DNA from: Euryarchaeota archaeon UBA259
GTDB taxonomy: Archaea > Thermoplasmatota > Poseidoniia > Poseidoniales > Poseidoniaceae
Reading direction: 5' to 3'
Assembly: GCA_002506275.1 (NCBI GenBank)
Contig: DAXG01000004.1
Location: 1-31,366, forward strand
DNA length: 31,366 nt
The notes beneath the pieces are model-generated. The model searched no databases. It was given only the letters and a program-made list of their open reading frames with translations, and had not been told where the DNA came from. Positions 7,583 to 16,127 of the stretch are shown piece by piece. The position numbers and the translations under genes were made by a program. The stretch's first letter is position 1. Every line of letters starts with the position of its first letter.

Positions 7583-8521
7583 ATGCAAGCCATGCCCCCC
7601 GCACAAACGATTACCCAACCTACAGATGAAATAATGTTCAAGGATTTAGAAAAAACCACGATCAACGGGTTTGTTGGTATTGCCATCCACATCTTAGCAG
7701 TCCCCTTCGTGTTTTTACTGTGTTTTATTTCCTACGGATTGGGTCCTTTGGTTGCGCTTGGCATCCTGCTCCAAATCGCACTGGGCATACTCTGGTTCTT
7801 ACAGTGGAACAGTTACCTCATCATCAATCCAAACGAGGCACAAGCCCTCCAATTCTTTGGGAAGTATGCTGGAACGGTACAAAAGGAAGGCTTTCACTTC
7901 CTCGTCAATCCGCTGTATCAAAAGCAGAAAATTTCATTTCGAATCAGGAACTTTGAATCTGCGAAACTCAAGGTGAACGATGTCAACGCAAATCCAATCG
8001 AAATTGCTGCAGTTGTTGTTTGGAAAGTGGTTGATGCAGCAGAAGCCCTGTTCGAAGTTGACAACTACCACGGATACGTCCAAATCCAAAGTGAAGCGGC
8101 ACTGCGCGCAATGGCCACAAAGTATCCGTATGATATCATAGAAGACAAAGACATTGGAGGCGTTGCACTGTCAAGCCACCAAGAAGTCATTGCTCAAGAA
8201 TTGCAACTTTCAGTCGAAGCTCGTTTGAAGCGAGCTGGAATTGAAGTTCTTGAAGCCCGTATTAGTCACCTGGCTTACTCTCAGGAAATCGCTCAAGCCA
8301 TGCTTCGCCGCCAACAAGCGAGTGCCGTTGTTGCTGCACGAAGCGAGATTGTCAAAGGTGCGGTTGGAATGGTCGAATTAGCTCTTGAACAGCTCAGCGC
8401 CAAAGGCATTATTGATTTGGATGAAGACAAGAAAGCGACAATGGTTAGCAATCTTTTGGTTGTCCTCTGTTCAGAAACCGATACAACACCGGTCGTAAAC
8501 ACCGGAACGCTCTACCAGTGA
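7583..8521 (+). CDS. SPFH/band-7 domain membrane protein
   Basis: The 312-residue protein has two transmembrane helices near residues 28-50 and 53-74, then a stomatin/prohibitin/flotillin/HflK (SPFH) domain. Diagnostic stretches are NPNEAQALQFFGKYAGTV, the RIRNFESAKLKVNDVN segment, NPIEIAAVVVWKVVDA, and QSEAALRAMATKYPYD. A helical region rich in Ala, Glu and Gln follows (QAMLRRQQASAVVAARSEIV), which in this family drives oligomer assembly. SPFH proteins form large membrane scaffolds affecting microdomains and proteolysis; the specific role here is unknown. The closest match I recognise is the bacterial subfamily found next to an Arc-type ribbon-helix-helix gene, and exactly such a gene lies two positions downstream. 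The ATG at 7583 is preferred on promoter position. Confidence 0.88.
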   Translation: MQAMPPAQTITQPTDEIMFKDLEKTTINGFVGIAIHILAVPFVFLLCFISYGLGPLVALGILLQIALGILWFLQWNSYLIINPNEAQALQFFGKYAGTVQKEGFHFLVNPLYQKQKISFRIRNFESAKLKVNDVNANPIEIAAVVVWKVVDAAEALFEVDNYHGYVQIQSEAALRAMATKYPYDIIEDKDIGGVALSSHQEVIAQELQLSVEARLKRAGIEVLEARISHLAYSQEIAQAMLRRQQASAVVAARSEIVKGAVGMVELALEQLSAKGIIDLDEDKKATMVSNLLVVLCSETDTTPVVNTGTLYQ

Positions 8522-8530
8522 AGTGAAGAT

Positions 8531-8755
8531 ATGGAACGGGATGAGATCATCGGTCTTGTCGTACCAATCATGGTTTCCTTCTTGTTGTTTGGATATGTGG
8601 CCTATTGCTGGTTCAATCAGAAAGTCCACGTGCGTGGTAAAGGTTGGAAATCGAAAGACGAAGCACCCAAGTCGTTCTACTTCACGATCATTCTTTTGCT
8701 CCTTATCGGGCTTGGACAACTTTTCAGCACAGTGTATTTTAGATTCTTGATGTGA
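8531..8755 (+). CDS. Small two-helix membrane protein
   Basis: This 74-residue protein has two hydrophobic helices, near residues 7-27 and 51-71, joined by a basic loop containing GKGWKSKDEAP. With the loop on the positive side, both termini would face outside. No family is recognised. It starts 9 bases after the SPFH gene, and its stop lies just before the strong ribosome-binding site of the ribbon-helix-helix gene. It is therefore very probably part of one transcript and may assist the SPFH assembly. Confidence 0.65.
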   Translation: MERDEIIGLVVPIMVSFLLFGYVAYCWFNQKVHVRGKGWKSKDEAPKSFYFTIILLLLIGLGQLFSTVYFRFLM

Positions 8756-8762
8756 AAGGAGG
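8756..8762 (+). promoter_or_regulatory. Strong Shine-Dalgarno deciding the start at 8770
   Basis: AAGGAGG, a full anti-SD match, ends 7 bases before the ATG at 8770. It therefore selects that start over the GTG at 8752, which would overlap the previous gene. Confidence 0.75.
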
Positions 8763-8769
8763 AGAGGCT

Positions 8770-8967
8770 ATGACTGAAGTAGATGAAAACACCTCGGACG
8801 ATGGTACACCTCGTAAGAGGCCGACATCGGAAAAGAAGAAGATTTTGCTTCGACTTGATCCTGCGTTGCACGAGCAATTACGCCTCTGGGCCGAGCGGGA
8901 TTTCCGCTCCCTCAATGCCCAAATCGAATTCTTGTTGAAAAAATCATTATCAAAACCAAAGGACTGA
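8770..8967 (+). CDS. Ribbon-helix-helix (Arc/MetJ-like) DNA-binding protein
   Basis: This 65-residue protein has a disordered acidic and basic N-terminus of about 25 residues, followed by a compact ribbon-helix-helix domain. The strand KKILLRLDPALHEQL would insert into the major groove as a dimer, and two helices follow (LRLWAERDF and SLNAQIEFLLKKSL). The pattern closely resembles the Arc-type proteins found beside SPFH genes in bacteria. It may repress its own operon, or it may be an antitoxin-like regulator, but no toxin-like nuclease is next to it. The neighbours on both sides are small two-helix membrane proteins. It starts 15 bases after the previous stop codon. Confidence 0.8.
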   Translation: MTEVDENTSDDGTPRKRPTSEKKKILLRLDPALHEQLRLWAERDFRSLNAQIEFLLKKSLSKPKD

Positions 8968-8972
8968 CTTGT

Positions 8973-9227
8973 ATGCAGGACGAAAGGAGTTTTTTTTCAA
9001 AGTGGTTTGGATTCAGCGGTTGGCGCATCATGTCTGCAAAAACCCAAATTTTCACACAAATCCTGTACCGCATCATCTTCTTGTTCGGTCTTGCACTGCT
9101 CATCATAGGATACGGCTACATCACCGATTCAGAACCGGGCGGTTTGCCGTTAATCTCCATGATTGTCGTTTGGTATCTTGTCTTCCAAGCGATGATAAAT
9201 TTCATCTTTGTTGAAGGCTCAAGATAG
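8973..9227 (+). CDS. Small two-helix membrane protein
   Basis: The 84-residue protein has an aromatic amphipathic N-terminus (FFSKWFGFSGWR) and two transmembrane helices, near residues 28-48 and 58-78, separated by a short polar loop with DSEPGG. No family is recognised. It begins 6 bases after the ribbon-helix-helix gene and ends 3 bases before the convergent fumarase stop, so it is the last gene of the SPFH cluster. An internal ATG at 9030 could also be the start and would keep both helices. Confidence 0.62.
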   Translation: MQDERSFFSKWFGFSGWRIMSAKTQIFTQILYRIIFLFGLALLIIGYGYITDSEPGGLPLISMIVVWYLVFQAMINFIFVEGSR

Positions 9228-9230
9228 GCT

Positions 9231-10751
9231 TCACTCTTGTGAACGGGGGCCCGTCATCTGTTCAGGACGAACCCATGCATCGAATTCTTCATTGGTCACA
9301 TAGCCAAGTTCGAGCGCTGATTCACGTAGTGTTGTTCCGTCTTCGTGCGCTTTTTTAGCGATCTTAGCAGCCTTATCATAGCCAATGTGATTGTTCAGTG
9401 CCGTCACCAACATCAGAGAGTTCTCGAGATGTGCAGCAATGTTTTCCTTGACCGGTTCAAGACCTTCAACACACTTTGTTCGGAAAGCTATGCATGAATC
9501 AGTAAGTAATCGAATGGAGTGCAGAAGGTTGTGAATCATCATTGGTTTGAAGACATTCAATTCGAAGTTACCCTGGCTGCCGCCAACGGTAATGGCGGTG
9601 TTGTTGCCCATGACTTGGCAGCAGACCATCGTCATGGCCTCCGCTTGAGTCGGGTTGACTTTCCCGGGCATAATCGAAGAGCCGGGTTCATTTGCTGGAA
9701 GGGCCAATTCGCCAATGCCGCAACGAGGGCCGGACCCAAGCCAGCGGATATCGTTCGCAATTTTCATCAGGGATACTGCAAGGGTGTTGAGTGCGCCGGA
9801 TGCTGCAACGATGGCGTCATGAGCGGCCAATTGCGCAAACTTGTTTTCAGCAGTGCAGAAGGTGAGTCCGGTAATATTAGCAATCTCATCTGCGACCATC
9901 TGCGCAAACAATGGATGAGTGTTGAGTCCAGTTCCAACAGCAGTCCCGCCCAATGCTAATTCAAATAAATCATCCAGAGCAAAGTCAATACGGCGCAGGT
10001 CAGCATCGAGTTGAGCAACCCATCCGGATGCTTCTTGGCCAAGAGTGAGGGGGACGGCATCCATGAGGTGTGTTCGACCTATCTTGACGATGTCGTTCCA
10101 AGCGTCGGCTTTCGTTGCCAACGCATCTCGTAAAGCACGAACGCTGGGGAGAAGTTTGTGCGTTATTGCTTCTGCTGCAGCAATGTGCATTGCAGTAGGG
10201 AAAGTGTCGTTTGAGGATTGGGCTCGATTGACGTGGTCGTTTGGATGTACTGGGCTTTTCGAACCAAGAACGCCGCCTGCAAGCTCAATGGCACGGTTGG
10301 CAATCACTTCATTTGTATTCATATTCGATTGAGTGCCGCTTCCAGTTTGCCATACACGCAACGGAAAATGTTCATCCAGGCAATTATCGAGGACTTCCTG
10401 TGATGCTGCAATGATCAAATCTCCAACTTCCGGGTCGAGTTGTTTGAGTGCTACGTTCGTTTTTGCTGCGGCCTGCTTCAAAACTCCAAACGCTCGAATA
10501 ACACCGCTCGGCATCGTATCCTCTCCGATATCAAAATTGATCAAAGACCGGGCCGTCTGGCAACCGTAGTATTTGTCGGCTGGAACTTCAAGTTCGCCCA
10601 TCGTGTCGGCTTCAATACGGACATCGGTCATGAACAACCCTTGGGGCTGAACTTCTTCACAGTTCGCACAGATAACCCGGTTCAATGCTGATTTGGAACA
10701 GGCGTGGCATGTCAAGCCCAATAGGCCTCTTGGATACAGGTAAGGCAGCAT
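9231..10751 (-). CDS. fumC: Class II fumarase with four-cysteine N-terminal extension
   Basis: The protein reversibly hydrates fumarate to L-malate in the citric acid cycle. From residue 41 onward it is an ordinary Fum[15 protein letters not shown], the [12 protein letters not shown] block, and the fumarase/aspartase signature [13 protein letters not shown] with the catalytic Ser loop. That core is about 466 residues, the normal length. In front of it is an extension of 40 residues containing CHAC (Cys15, Cys18) and CANC (Cys28, Cys31), which looks like a zinc ribbon. The long start at 10751 is supported because the promoter-like elements lie immediately upstream of it. None is apparent before the internal ATG at 10631, where a normal FumC would begin. 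The start is therefore unusual but defensible. Confidence 0.9.
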   Translation of the reverse strand: MLPYLYPRGLLGLTCHACSKSALNRVICANCEEVQPQGLFMTDVRIEADTMGELEVPADKYYGCQTARSLINFDIGEDTMPSGVIRAFGVLKQAAAKTNVALKQLDPEVGDLIIAASQEVLDNCLDEHFPLRVWQTGSGTQSNMNTNEVIANRAIELAGGVLGSKSPVHPNDHVNRAQSSNDTFPTAMHIAAAEAITHKLLPSVRALRDALATKADAWNDIVKIGRTHLMDAVPLTLGQEASGWVAQLDADLRRIDFALDDLFELALGGTAVGTGLNTHPLFAQMVADEIANITGLTFCTAENKFAQLAAHDAIVAASGALNTLAVSLMKIANDIRWLGSGPRCGIGELALPANEPGSSIMPGKVNPTQAEAMTMVCCQVMGNNTAITVGGSQGNFELNVFKPMMIHNLLHSIRLLTDSCIAFRTKCVEGLEPVKENIAAHLENSLMLVTALNNHIGYDKAAKIAKKAHEDGTTLRESALELGYVTNEEFDAWVRPEQMTGPRSQE

Positions 10752-10762
10752 TTATGCGTCAC

Positions 10763-10793
10763 GGGTCATAAAAGACCCAGTTTGCATAAAAGG
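10763..10793 (-). promoter_or_regulatory. fumC promoter region with inverted repeat
   Basis: On the minus strand CCTTTTATGCA (10783-10793) is TATA-like and about 37 bases before the ATG at 10751, implying a leader of about 10 bases. Between it and the start lies the perfect inverted repeat GGGTC-ATAAAA-GACCC (10763-10778), a candidate operator or short hairpin. The role is inferred from position alone. Confidence 0.4.
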
Positions 10794-10826
10794 TGTTATG
10801 ATGGCTGTTCGCAACTGTAAAGACGG

Positions 10827-11306
10827 TTACTGAAGGCTTACGCGAATGATTTTTTGTGGGGTTCGGGGTCGATCACCAGGTAATTTGTCGCAACGCTCAA
10901 TGGCCTTCACAACATCCATGCCTTCGACAACTTCGCCGAAAACGGCGTGATTACCGTTCAACCAAGGTGTTGGTACAGTCGTAAGGAAGAATTGCGAACC
11001 GCCCGTATTGCGTCCTGCATTGGCCATCGAGAAAATTCCTGGCTTGTCGTGCTTGAGTCGTAAAGCAGATGCTTCGCAGGGGATTTTCCAACCTGGTCCG
11101 CCTGTTCCTGCATTACGGGCCATTGGGTCTGCTGAGTGCGGGCATCCGCCTTGAATCATGAAGTCCTCGATAACACGGTGAAAGTGAAGACCGTCGTAAT
11201 GTCCACTTTCAACCAAGCGAACGAAGTTGGCTACGGTGTCTGGTGCTTCTTCGTTGTACAACTGAATTGTAATGTTCCCTGCGCTGGTCTCCATGAGTGC
11301 TTGCAT
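10827..11306 (-). CDS. Cyclophilin-type peptidyl-prolyl cis-trans isomerase
   Basis: The 159-residue single-domain cyclophilin would catalyse proline isomerisation in the cytoplasm; it has no signal peptide. The active-site block FHRVIEDFMIQGG begins at residue 42 with catalytic Arg44. It is followed by GSQFFLTT (103-110), then the Trp115 and His120 of WLNGNHAVFGEV. All core catalytic residues are present and the length is that of the short prokaryotic form. The ATG at 11306 places the first strand (LMETSAGNITIQLY) where the family expects it; a GTG at 11351 would add 15 unrelated residues. It lies 67 bases downstream of the surface-protein gene and about 75 bases upstream of fumC, all on the minus strand. 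Confidence 0.92.
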   Translation of the reverse strand: MQALMETSAGNITIQLYNEEAPDTVANFVRLVESGHYDGLHFHRVIEDFMIQGGCPHSADPMARNAGTGGPGWKIPCEASALRLKHDKPGIFSMANAGRNTGGSQFFLTTVPTPWLNGNHAVFGEVVEGMDVVKAIERCDKLPGDRPRTPQKIIRVSLQ

Positions 11307-11373
11307 GGCACTCCCACGGAGAGGAAGGTCAAGAGCATTCGCATTCCCCACTAAGGCGGAAGTTATGTCAGGC

Positions 11374-14300
11374 TTAGTTCTTCAACCAAGGTCGGAAGTG
11401 CTGGTCTGCGTATGCTCGGGCGTAATCTGCTGGGTATCCTGAAGCAATGAGTTGCTGTTCGTAAGCAAGTTGTTCCGCCGTTATTGTCGGATCTGCTTGC
11501 AGTGGGACGTTTCCGACGTTGGCGAACGCTGCTTGCTGTTGTTCAAACATCTTATCTTCTTTTGGAGAGCTGCGGCGGCGAGTAAACGCAAGGACTGCAA
11601 GAACCAAAATCAAGAGTGCTGCACCTACCAATCCAAGCGTCAATGGATCCATTCCAAGTACGGTGGAATCAGATTGTGTGTCATCGGTATCGACAGTTCC
11701 ATCGTCTGTGCTGCTGGAGTTGCTGTTATCATCGTCCACCGTTTGGTTGGTATTTGTCGAGGTGTTGTCAACTGGGTCGATAGGTTCTCCAACATTGCTG
11801 TTGTCATCAACCTCACATCCATCCTCGCCTACAATTGTACCGGCAGGGGTTGAAGGGCAATCGTCAATTGAATCGTCAACGCCATCGTTGTCTGCATCCG
11901 TTCCGGTTGACTCTGGAGGGCATCCTGCGCCACCAACTCCATTGGCCACACCTGCAACTTCTGGACAGGCATCGCCATCAATTCCACTGGTATTGTCACC
12001 GTATGAGTCTCCGTCTGAATCCAAGGCTTGACTGGAATCAAACGGCCATAGGTCGTTCAGGTTTGAGACGCCGTCGCCGTCCAAGTCGGCACAGCCGACA
12101 CGGTCAATGGTTGAGTCTCCATACGTTGTGGGGCAATCGTCGATGATTCCATCTCCTGTATCGGTCGTATTGAAGCCATCGCGGTCAACATCGTTGGCCC
12201 ACAATTCTTGTTCATTTTGAATGAAGAAGGAATCGCCAAGGAATTCATTGTTCGTTTCATTCGACTCAAACAAGGAATCGTCAACATCGATGGTTAGGCG
12301 GCATGAGTATGTCCCACTTGCCTGTTCGTCGTTTGTTGTGTAGTACACGAGTTTGGAGCCAAAGGTGGTATTGTAAACACCATTGACGACAATCGTTTCT
12401 TCTGCGATGAGATCGATTTTAGTTCCGGTTTCATCGAGTAAATCGAGGTGCACGAGAATGGAAGTCGATTCTGCATCACCTCGAAGACTCACCAGTTCCC
12501 ACGTGATTTGGACTTCAGAGCCCGATGTGTGGTTTGTCGGACACACAAGAGATGAGACCGCAATATCTGCAGGAGCCGGATCAAGAGGAGTGACTGTAAG
12601 ATTGTAGAATCCCGCACTGCCACCGGAGCGAACTGTGAGTATCAAATCTGTTGATTTACCTTCATAATCAGTGCCGTACGAATTGAACAAGAGACCAAAC
12701 GAAGTGTTATCGACTTCAGCAATGAAGTTTCCATTGGTATCTTCCAAAGTGGCAGTCATGGCAGTTACTGTGTCCGCATCAAATTCAATTTCGAAGTTCT
12801 TTCCATCGTTAACGGTGAATGCAAAAACGTCCAATTCATCGACGCCACTGAAACATCCTTGCCCAGATACAGTTGGATTTTGACCGATGTTAATCCCTGA
12901 GCCGGCTGGAGCGTCTTGGCCAAGCCCGACATCATCGGGCTGGCCGCAGTTGAAATTGTTCGGATCCACGCCTTCAGTCTCGATAACGAGTGTGTAAACG
13001 CCAAGGCTCAACCAGCTTTGTACGCTGAGGTAGAATGTTCCGCCCGTGCCGGCGTAGGAGGTGGTGCTGGAAGTGGATACGAATTCGTCGTTTGATGCCG
13101 AAAGGTAGCTGCTGTCAATGGCATTGCCGGCGTTATTTCGAAGGACCAGGTCCGCATCTTGATCTGCAGAATTGATCAGTGTTGCCGTCACATTGAGGCC
13201 GGGCGATACTTCAATCTCGTACCAATCATCATCATCAACATCCTTGTGAATGCACCCGGTAAGCGTCATTGATACGTCCAATCCAAGCACGATTGCGGTT
13301 GACTCGTCCTCGCCAGCATCGCCGCCTGAGGCAGCGTCATCCTGTGATGCACAGGATACTTCTTTGGTATCGATGAGAATTTCATCTGGAGTTAAAACCA
13401 TGTTATCGTCTTCGATTTTCTCGTCGATCTGTTCATCAGAGTCGACCATGACGATGATTGAATAATTGCCACCAGTGGTACTTGCAGGCACGGTCACCGA
13501 TAGCTGATACATGTCTGAAACATTTACATCGATAGACGGGAGAGTTAAGTTGCCCAACTCTACATCATGGTCTGCAAGACCAATATCAACTGAAAGCCAA
13601 GCCGTGAGTATCGAGGCAGGGGCTGGAATCGTTCCAGAGTTGAGAACTTCCACATCGATGTCGATGGTATCGCCTGCGCTGGCCTGAAGGGGTGAAGAAG
13701 AATTTTCAATAACAAGATTGGCTTTCGGTGTCGAATAATTCGTCCAAACCTCCAAAGTCCAGTTGACTCCCGTACCTGACCGTGATAAATTGATGTAATA
13801 CGTTCCGCCGATACCGTCGAAGGCCCCTTCCGAAGAAGTGACGGTCGCATCGCCGCCGAAAAACGCAGTCGAAGAGTCGACTTCCGCTGAATTACTGTCG
13901 GTCAAATCAAGAGAAACGACGACGGATTCCTCTAAACTCAGCGTCACGTCAATCGTGTGGTTTGCTGGCACATCAAAGGAGAACACATCGTTGGCTTCAA
14001 CACCGTCAATACAACCGGTATAGGTGGCGGTAACGTTGGTACCGAGTGGTGCAGTAACATTGGCTTCCTCCGAAGGCGCGTCTCCTCCAAGTCCGGCGTC
14101 ATCTTTGCCGTTCGGGTGGAGGTCGTCGCATGAATCTCCCACTAACATCACTCCCGAAGACCAAAGGAAATTGTTTGATTCGTTCTGCTCAGTGAGGTTA
14201 TCATAACCATCAGCAAACAGAAGCCAATAGTATGTGCCGTTGGAAAGGCCTGTCGGGAGAAGTACTTGCGCTGTAGTGGTGCGGCTGGTGTTCTCTGCAA

Positions 14301-15099
14301 GAGCCGCCTCCGGTTCTGATGCGTCAATGAGTTCGTCTCCAAAGTCGTAGGTTTGGTCTGTAGACAAGACAAATTGAACCTCGAAGGCGTCTGAGGTGGT
14401 ATTGTAGATGTTCTCGACAACATATTCCACACTCACCGTAGAACCTGCTTGTCCCGATGCAGGTTCGGTGACTGAGCTGATGGTTAGATCCGGTCGCGGG
14501 GGCGTATTGTTTGTCCATGTACGCAAGGAGTATTGTCCGTCACCACTGTAAACAAACACTTCAACGTAAAATGTACTTGAGACGCCGGAAAGGGATGTTG
14601 ACTGGGTCGTCACCTTTTCGAGGGATGTAACGGATTCAGAACTGTCAAGGTATGTTCCGGATGAGTCGATGAGATAGAGGTCGAAGTCTGCTCCGCTCGG
14701 GACGACCAGTTCAATGTCAACATCCTTGCCTGCAGTTGTTGTAATTTCATACCAATCTTCGGTATCGGTTGAGTCGACACAGCCTTGATTGCCGGTTTGG
14801 CCGCTGTTCGGATCGTTTCCAAGACTGCGTGAAGTTGCAGAATTGTTTCCAGCATCACCAGGTATGCCCGCATCAGTCTGGGTAACGCATGCTGCGCGGC
14901 CACCGGTACTGGACTTCTGAGTAGAATCTTTGTACAAAAGTTCCGTTAACGGTAGGTCTCGAGAAATGGAGACGGAATAGTCGTCACTGGGTGAGGAAGT
15001 GATGATATCGTTCTCTTCACCGGCGGAGACAAGGGGCATCATTGTCGAGAGTACAAACAATGCAACAAGGGAAAGTGCCATTCTGCGGTCGTTCTGCAT
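11374..15099 (-). CDS. Large surface protein with PPC, CARDB and thrombospondin-3 modules
   Basis: This 1241-residue exported protein begins with a signal peptide (residues 1-27, hydrophobic core ALSLVALFVLS). The ectodomain alternates module types. Four PPC-like domains each carry a Cys pair (Cys71/107, 324/363, 583/616, 718/749). Three CARDB-like Ig-type adhesion domains lie near 203-320, 459-575 and 843-960. Next come calcium-binding thrombospondin type 3 repeats (970-1100; DLDGDGVSN, DSDGDSYGD, DADNDGVDD) and a Ser/Thr/Asp/Asn-rich stalk. A C-terminal helix near 1152-1172 anchors it, leaving a 69-residue cytoplasmic tail ending in FRPWL. I see no protease or other catalytic domain. Adhesion or envelope structure is likely. 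The ATG at 15099 is chosen for its signal peptide and a TATA-like element 26 bases upstream. Confidence 0.85.
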   Translation of the reverse strand: MQNDRRMALSLVALFVLSTMMPLVSAGEENDIITSSPSDDYSVSISRDLPLTELLYKDSTQKSSTGGRAACVTQTDAGIPGDAGNNSATSRSLGNDPNSGQTGNQGCVDSTDTEDWYEITTTAGKDVDIELVVPSGADFDLYLIDSSGTYLDSSESVTSLEKVTTQSTSLSGVSSTFYVEVFVYSGDGQYSLRTWTNNTPPRPDLTISSVTEPASGQAGSTVSVEYVVENIYNTTSDAFEVQFVLSTDQTYDFGDELIDASEPEAALAENTSRTTTAQVLLPTGLSNGTYYWLLFADGYDNLTEQNESNNFLWSSGVMLVGDSCDDLHPNGKDDAGLGGDAPSEEANVTAPLGTNVTATYTGCIDGVEANDVFSFDVPANHTIDVTLSLEESVVVSLDLTDSNSAEVDSSTAFFGGDATVTSSEGAFDGIGGTYYINLSRSGTGVNWTLEVWTNYSTPKANLVIENSSSPLQASAGDTIDIDVEVLNSGTIPAPASILTAWLSVDIGLADHDVELGNLTLPSIDVNVSDMYQLSVTVPASTTGGNYSIIVMVDSDEQIDEKIEDDNMVLTPDEILIDTKEVSCASQDDAASGGDAGEDESTAIVLGLDVSMTLTGCIHKDVDDDDWYEIEVSPGLNVTATLINSADQDADLVLRNNAGNAIDSSYLSASNDEFVSTSSTTSYAGTGGTFYLSVQSWLSLGVYTLVIETEGVDPNNFNCGQPDDVGLGQDAPAGSGINIGQNPTVSGQGCFSGVDELDVFAFTVNDGKNFEIEFDADTVTAMTATLEDTNGNFIAEVDNTSFGLLFNSYGTDYEGKSTDLILTVRSGGSAGFYNLTVTPLDPAPADIAVSSLVCPTNHTSGSEVQITWELVSLRGDAESTSILVHLDLLDETGTKIDLIAEETIVVNGVYNTTFGSKLVYYTTNDEQASGTYSCRLTIDVDDSLFESNETNNEFLGDSFFIQNEQELWANDVDRDGFNTTDTGDGIIDDCPTTYGDSTIDRVGCADLDGDGVSNLNDLWPFDSSQALDSDGDSYGDNTSGIDGDACPEVAGVANGVGGAGCPPESTGTDADNDGVDDSIDDCPSTPAGTIVGEDGCEVDDNSNVGEPIDPVDNTSTNTNQTVDDDNSNSSSTDDGTVDTDDTQSDSTVLGMDPLTLGLVGAALLILVLAVLAFTRRRSSPKEDKMFEQQQAAFANVGNVPLQADPTITAEQLAYEQQLIASGYPADYARAYADQHFRPWLKN

Positions 15100-15120
15100 A
15101 GAAATTGCTAAGATTACTCC

Positions 15121-15129
15121 GTTATCAAA
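15121..15129 (-). promoter_or_regulatory. TATA-like element for the surface-protein gene
   Basis: The minus strand reads GTTTGATAAC around this site, about 26 bases before the ATG at 15099. This suggests the large surface protein has its own promoter and a leaderless mRNA, and is not just a tail of the ribosomal operon. Confidence 0.38.
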
Positions 15130-15154
15130 CCTCGGCTTAGATGCCAATGGAGCG

Positions 15155-15165
15155 AAAAAAGAAAA
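15155..15165 (-). terminator. T-rich terminator after rpo3
   Basis: The minus strand reads TTTTCTTTTTT starting 12 bases after the rpo3 stop. Archaeal RNA polymerase terminates at such T-runs without needing a hairpin. It probably ends the rps13-rps4-rps11-rpo3 transcript. Confidence 0.6.
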
Positions 15166-15177
15166 CCAACACGAATT

Positions 15178-16110
15178 TCAAGCGAAAGCACGTTCGATTT
15201 CGATAGCGAGGTTGTCGAAACGCCCTTGCAGTTCATCCATGGCTCCGTTGAATGCTTGCTCAGGGGTAAGACTTCCATCGGTCTCGTAAGAGAAGATGTA
15301 TGCGCCTTCGACTGGTTCGAGGGTGATTGCATCATCAAAGTCGCCGTCTCTGTTGGTTCCAGGGCCGACTTGGTGGAGGGCTTTTTCGAGGTCCATGAGG
15401 TGGTTAATATCGGTCATTGTCTTGTCTTTTCCGAAAAGTTTGGCATCGATTGGCTTTCCGTCGGAAGTTTTCAGATCAAGGTCAAACAAAACATTCGCTT
15501 TCTTTGGCTTGTTGAGTTTAGCGATGTGGTGTTGTCGGAAACCGACTGCAGCAACAGGAGACCACTTTGCGTGATCTCGGCCACGGCCAAGCGTAGCGAA
15601 AGCGTACAATTCGAGGAATTGACCCTTTGAAAGAATGGTAAGAGGGATTCGCTTGTGTTCTTCACGGATATCGAACATTTGGTCAGAAATGTTGGTGAGG
15701 TCACCGGCATAGACTGTACGGTATTCTTCATCGGAATCCTCTGATGGCCCATCCTTTCGAATGTGGTAAAGTACTTGACAGGTCAAACAGCCCTTGGATT
15801 CTTCTGCAAGGTCTTTGCAGTTTGGACAATCTTCCGGGAATGTGATTCCTTCGTCTGGAAATGTCGGGACTGGGATCATTGCCAAACGGTGGGCGATTGT
15901 TTCATCTGGAAGAACGTTGACGGATTCGAAAACTTCTCCTTTGTTGTCTTGGTTTACACCTTGGGTGAAGTTCACTTTGTCAATTGCTAGTTTTGGCACA
16001 TCTGCAATGAGTGCACGCCGAACAGCGTTCACTTGTGCAGCATCTGTGTCAGTCAAAAGAATTCGAATTTCATTGCCACGCGGCCATCCATCAACGATTT
16101 GTACATCCAT
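15178..16110 (-). CDS. rpo3: DNA-directed RNA polymerase subunit D (Rpo3)
   Basis: The 310-residue protein is the archaeal counterpart of bacterial alpha and eukaryotic Rpb3. It pairs with Rpo11 to form the assembly platform of RNA polymerase. The alpha-type motif is in the N-terminal region (VNAVRRALIADVPKLAID), followed by ETIAHRLAMIPVP. An insert domain has four cysteines, Cys95, Cys98, Cys108 and Cys111, a metal-binding loop of the type seen in Rpb3. The start at 16110 is supported by a GAGGTGG Shine-Dalgarno sequence; the upstream in-frame codon at 16131 would run into rps11. The protein is longer than many archaeal Rpo3 (about 260), owing to an extended C-terminal half. It is the last gene of the ribosomal operon. 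Confidence 0.93.
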   Translation of the reverse strand: MDVQIVDGWPRGNEIRILLTDTDAAQVNAVRRALIADVPKLAIDKVNFTQGVNQDNKGEVFESVNVLPDETIAHRLAMIPVPTFPDEGITFPEDCPNCKDLAEESKGCLTCQVLYHIRKDGPSEDSDEEYRTVYAGDLTNISDQMFDIREEHKRIPLTILSKGQFLELYAFATLGRGRDHAKWSPVAAVGFRQHHIAKLNKPKKANVLFDLDLKTSDGKPIDAKLFGKDKTMTDINHLMDLEKALHQVGPGTNRDGDFDDAITLEPVEGAYIFSYETDGSLTPEQAFNGAMDELQGRFDNLAIEIERAFA

Positions 16111-16127
16111 TTTTTCCACCTCAAAAA

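Noticed and set aside
9519..9959. 146-residue plus-strand ORF inside fumC
   Set aside because: It is antisense to the conserved fumarase core, with no recognisable motif or ribosome-binding site.
11519..12031. 170-residue plus-strand ORF inside the surface-protein gene
   Set aside because: It is Ser/Pro/Thr-rich only because it reads the acidic Asp/Ser repeats antisense.
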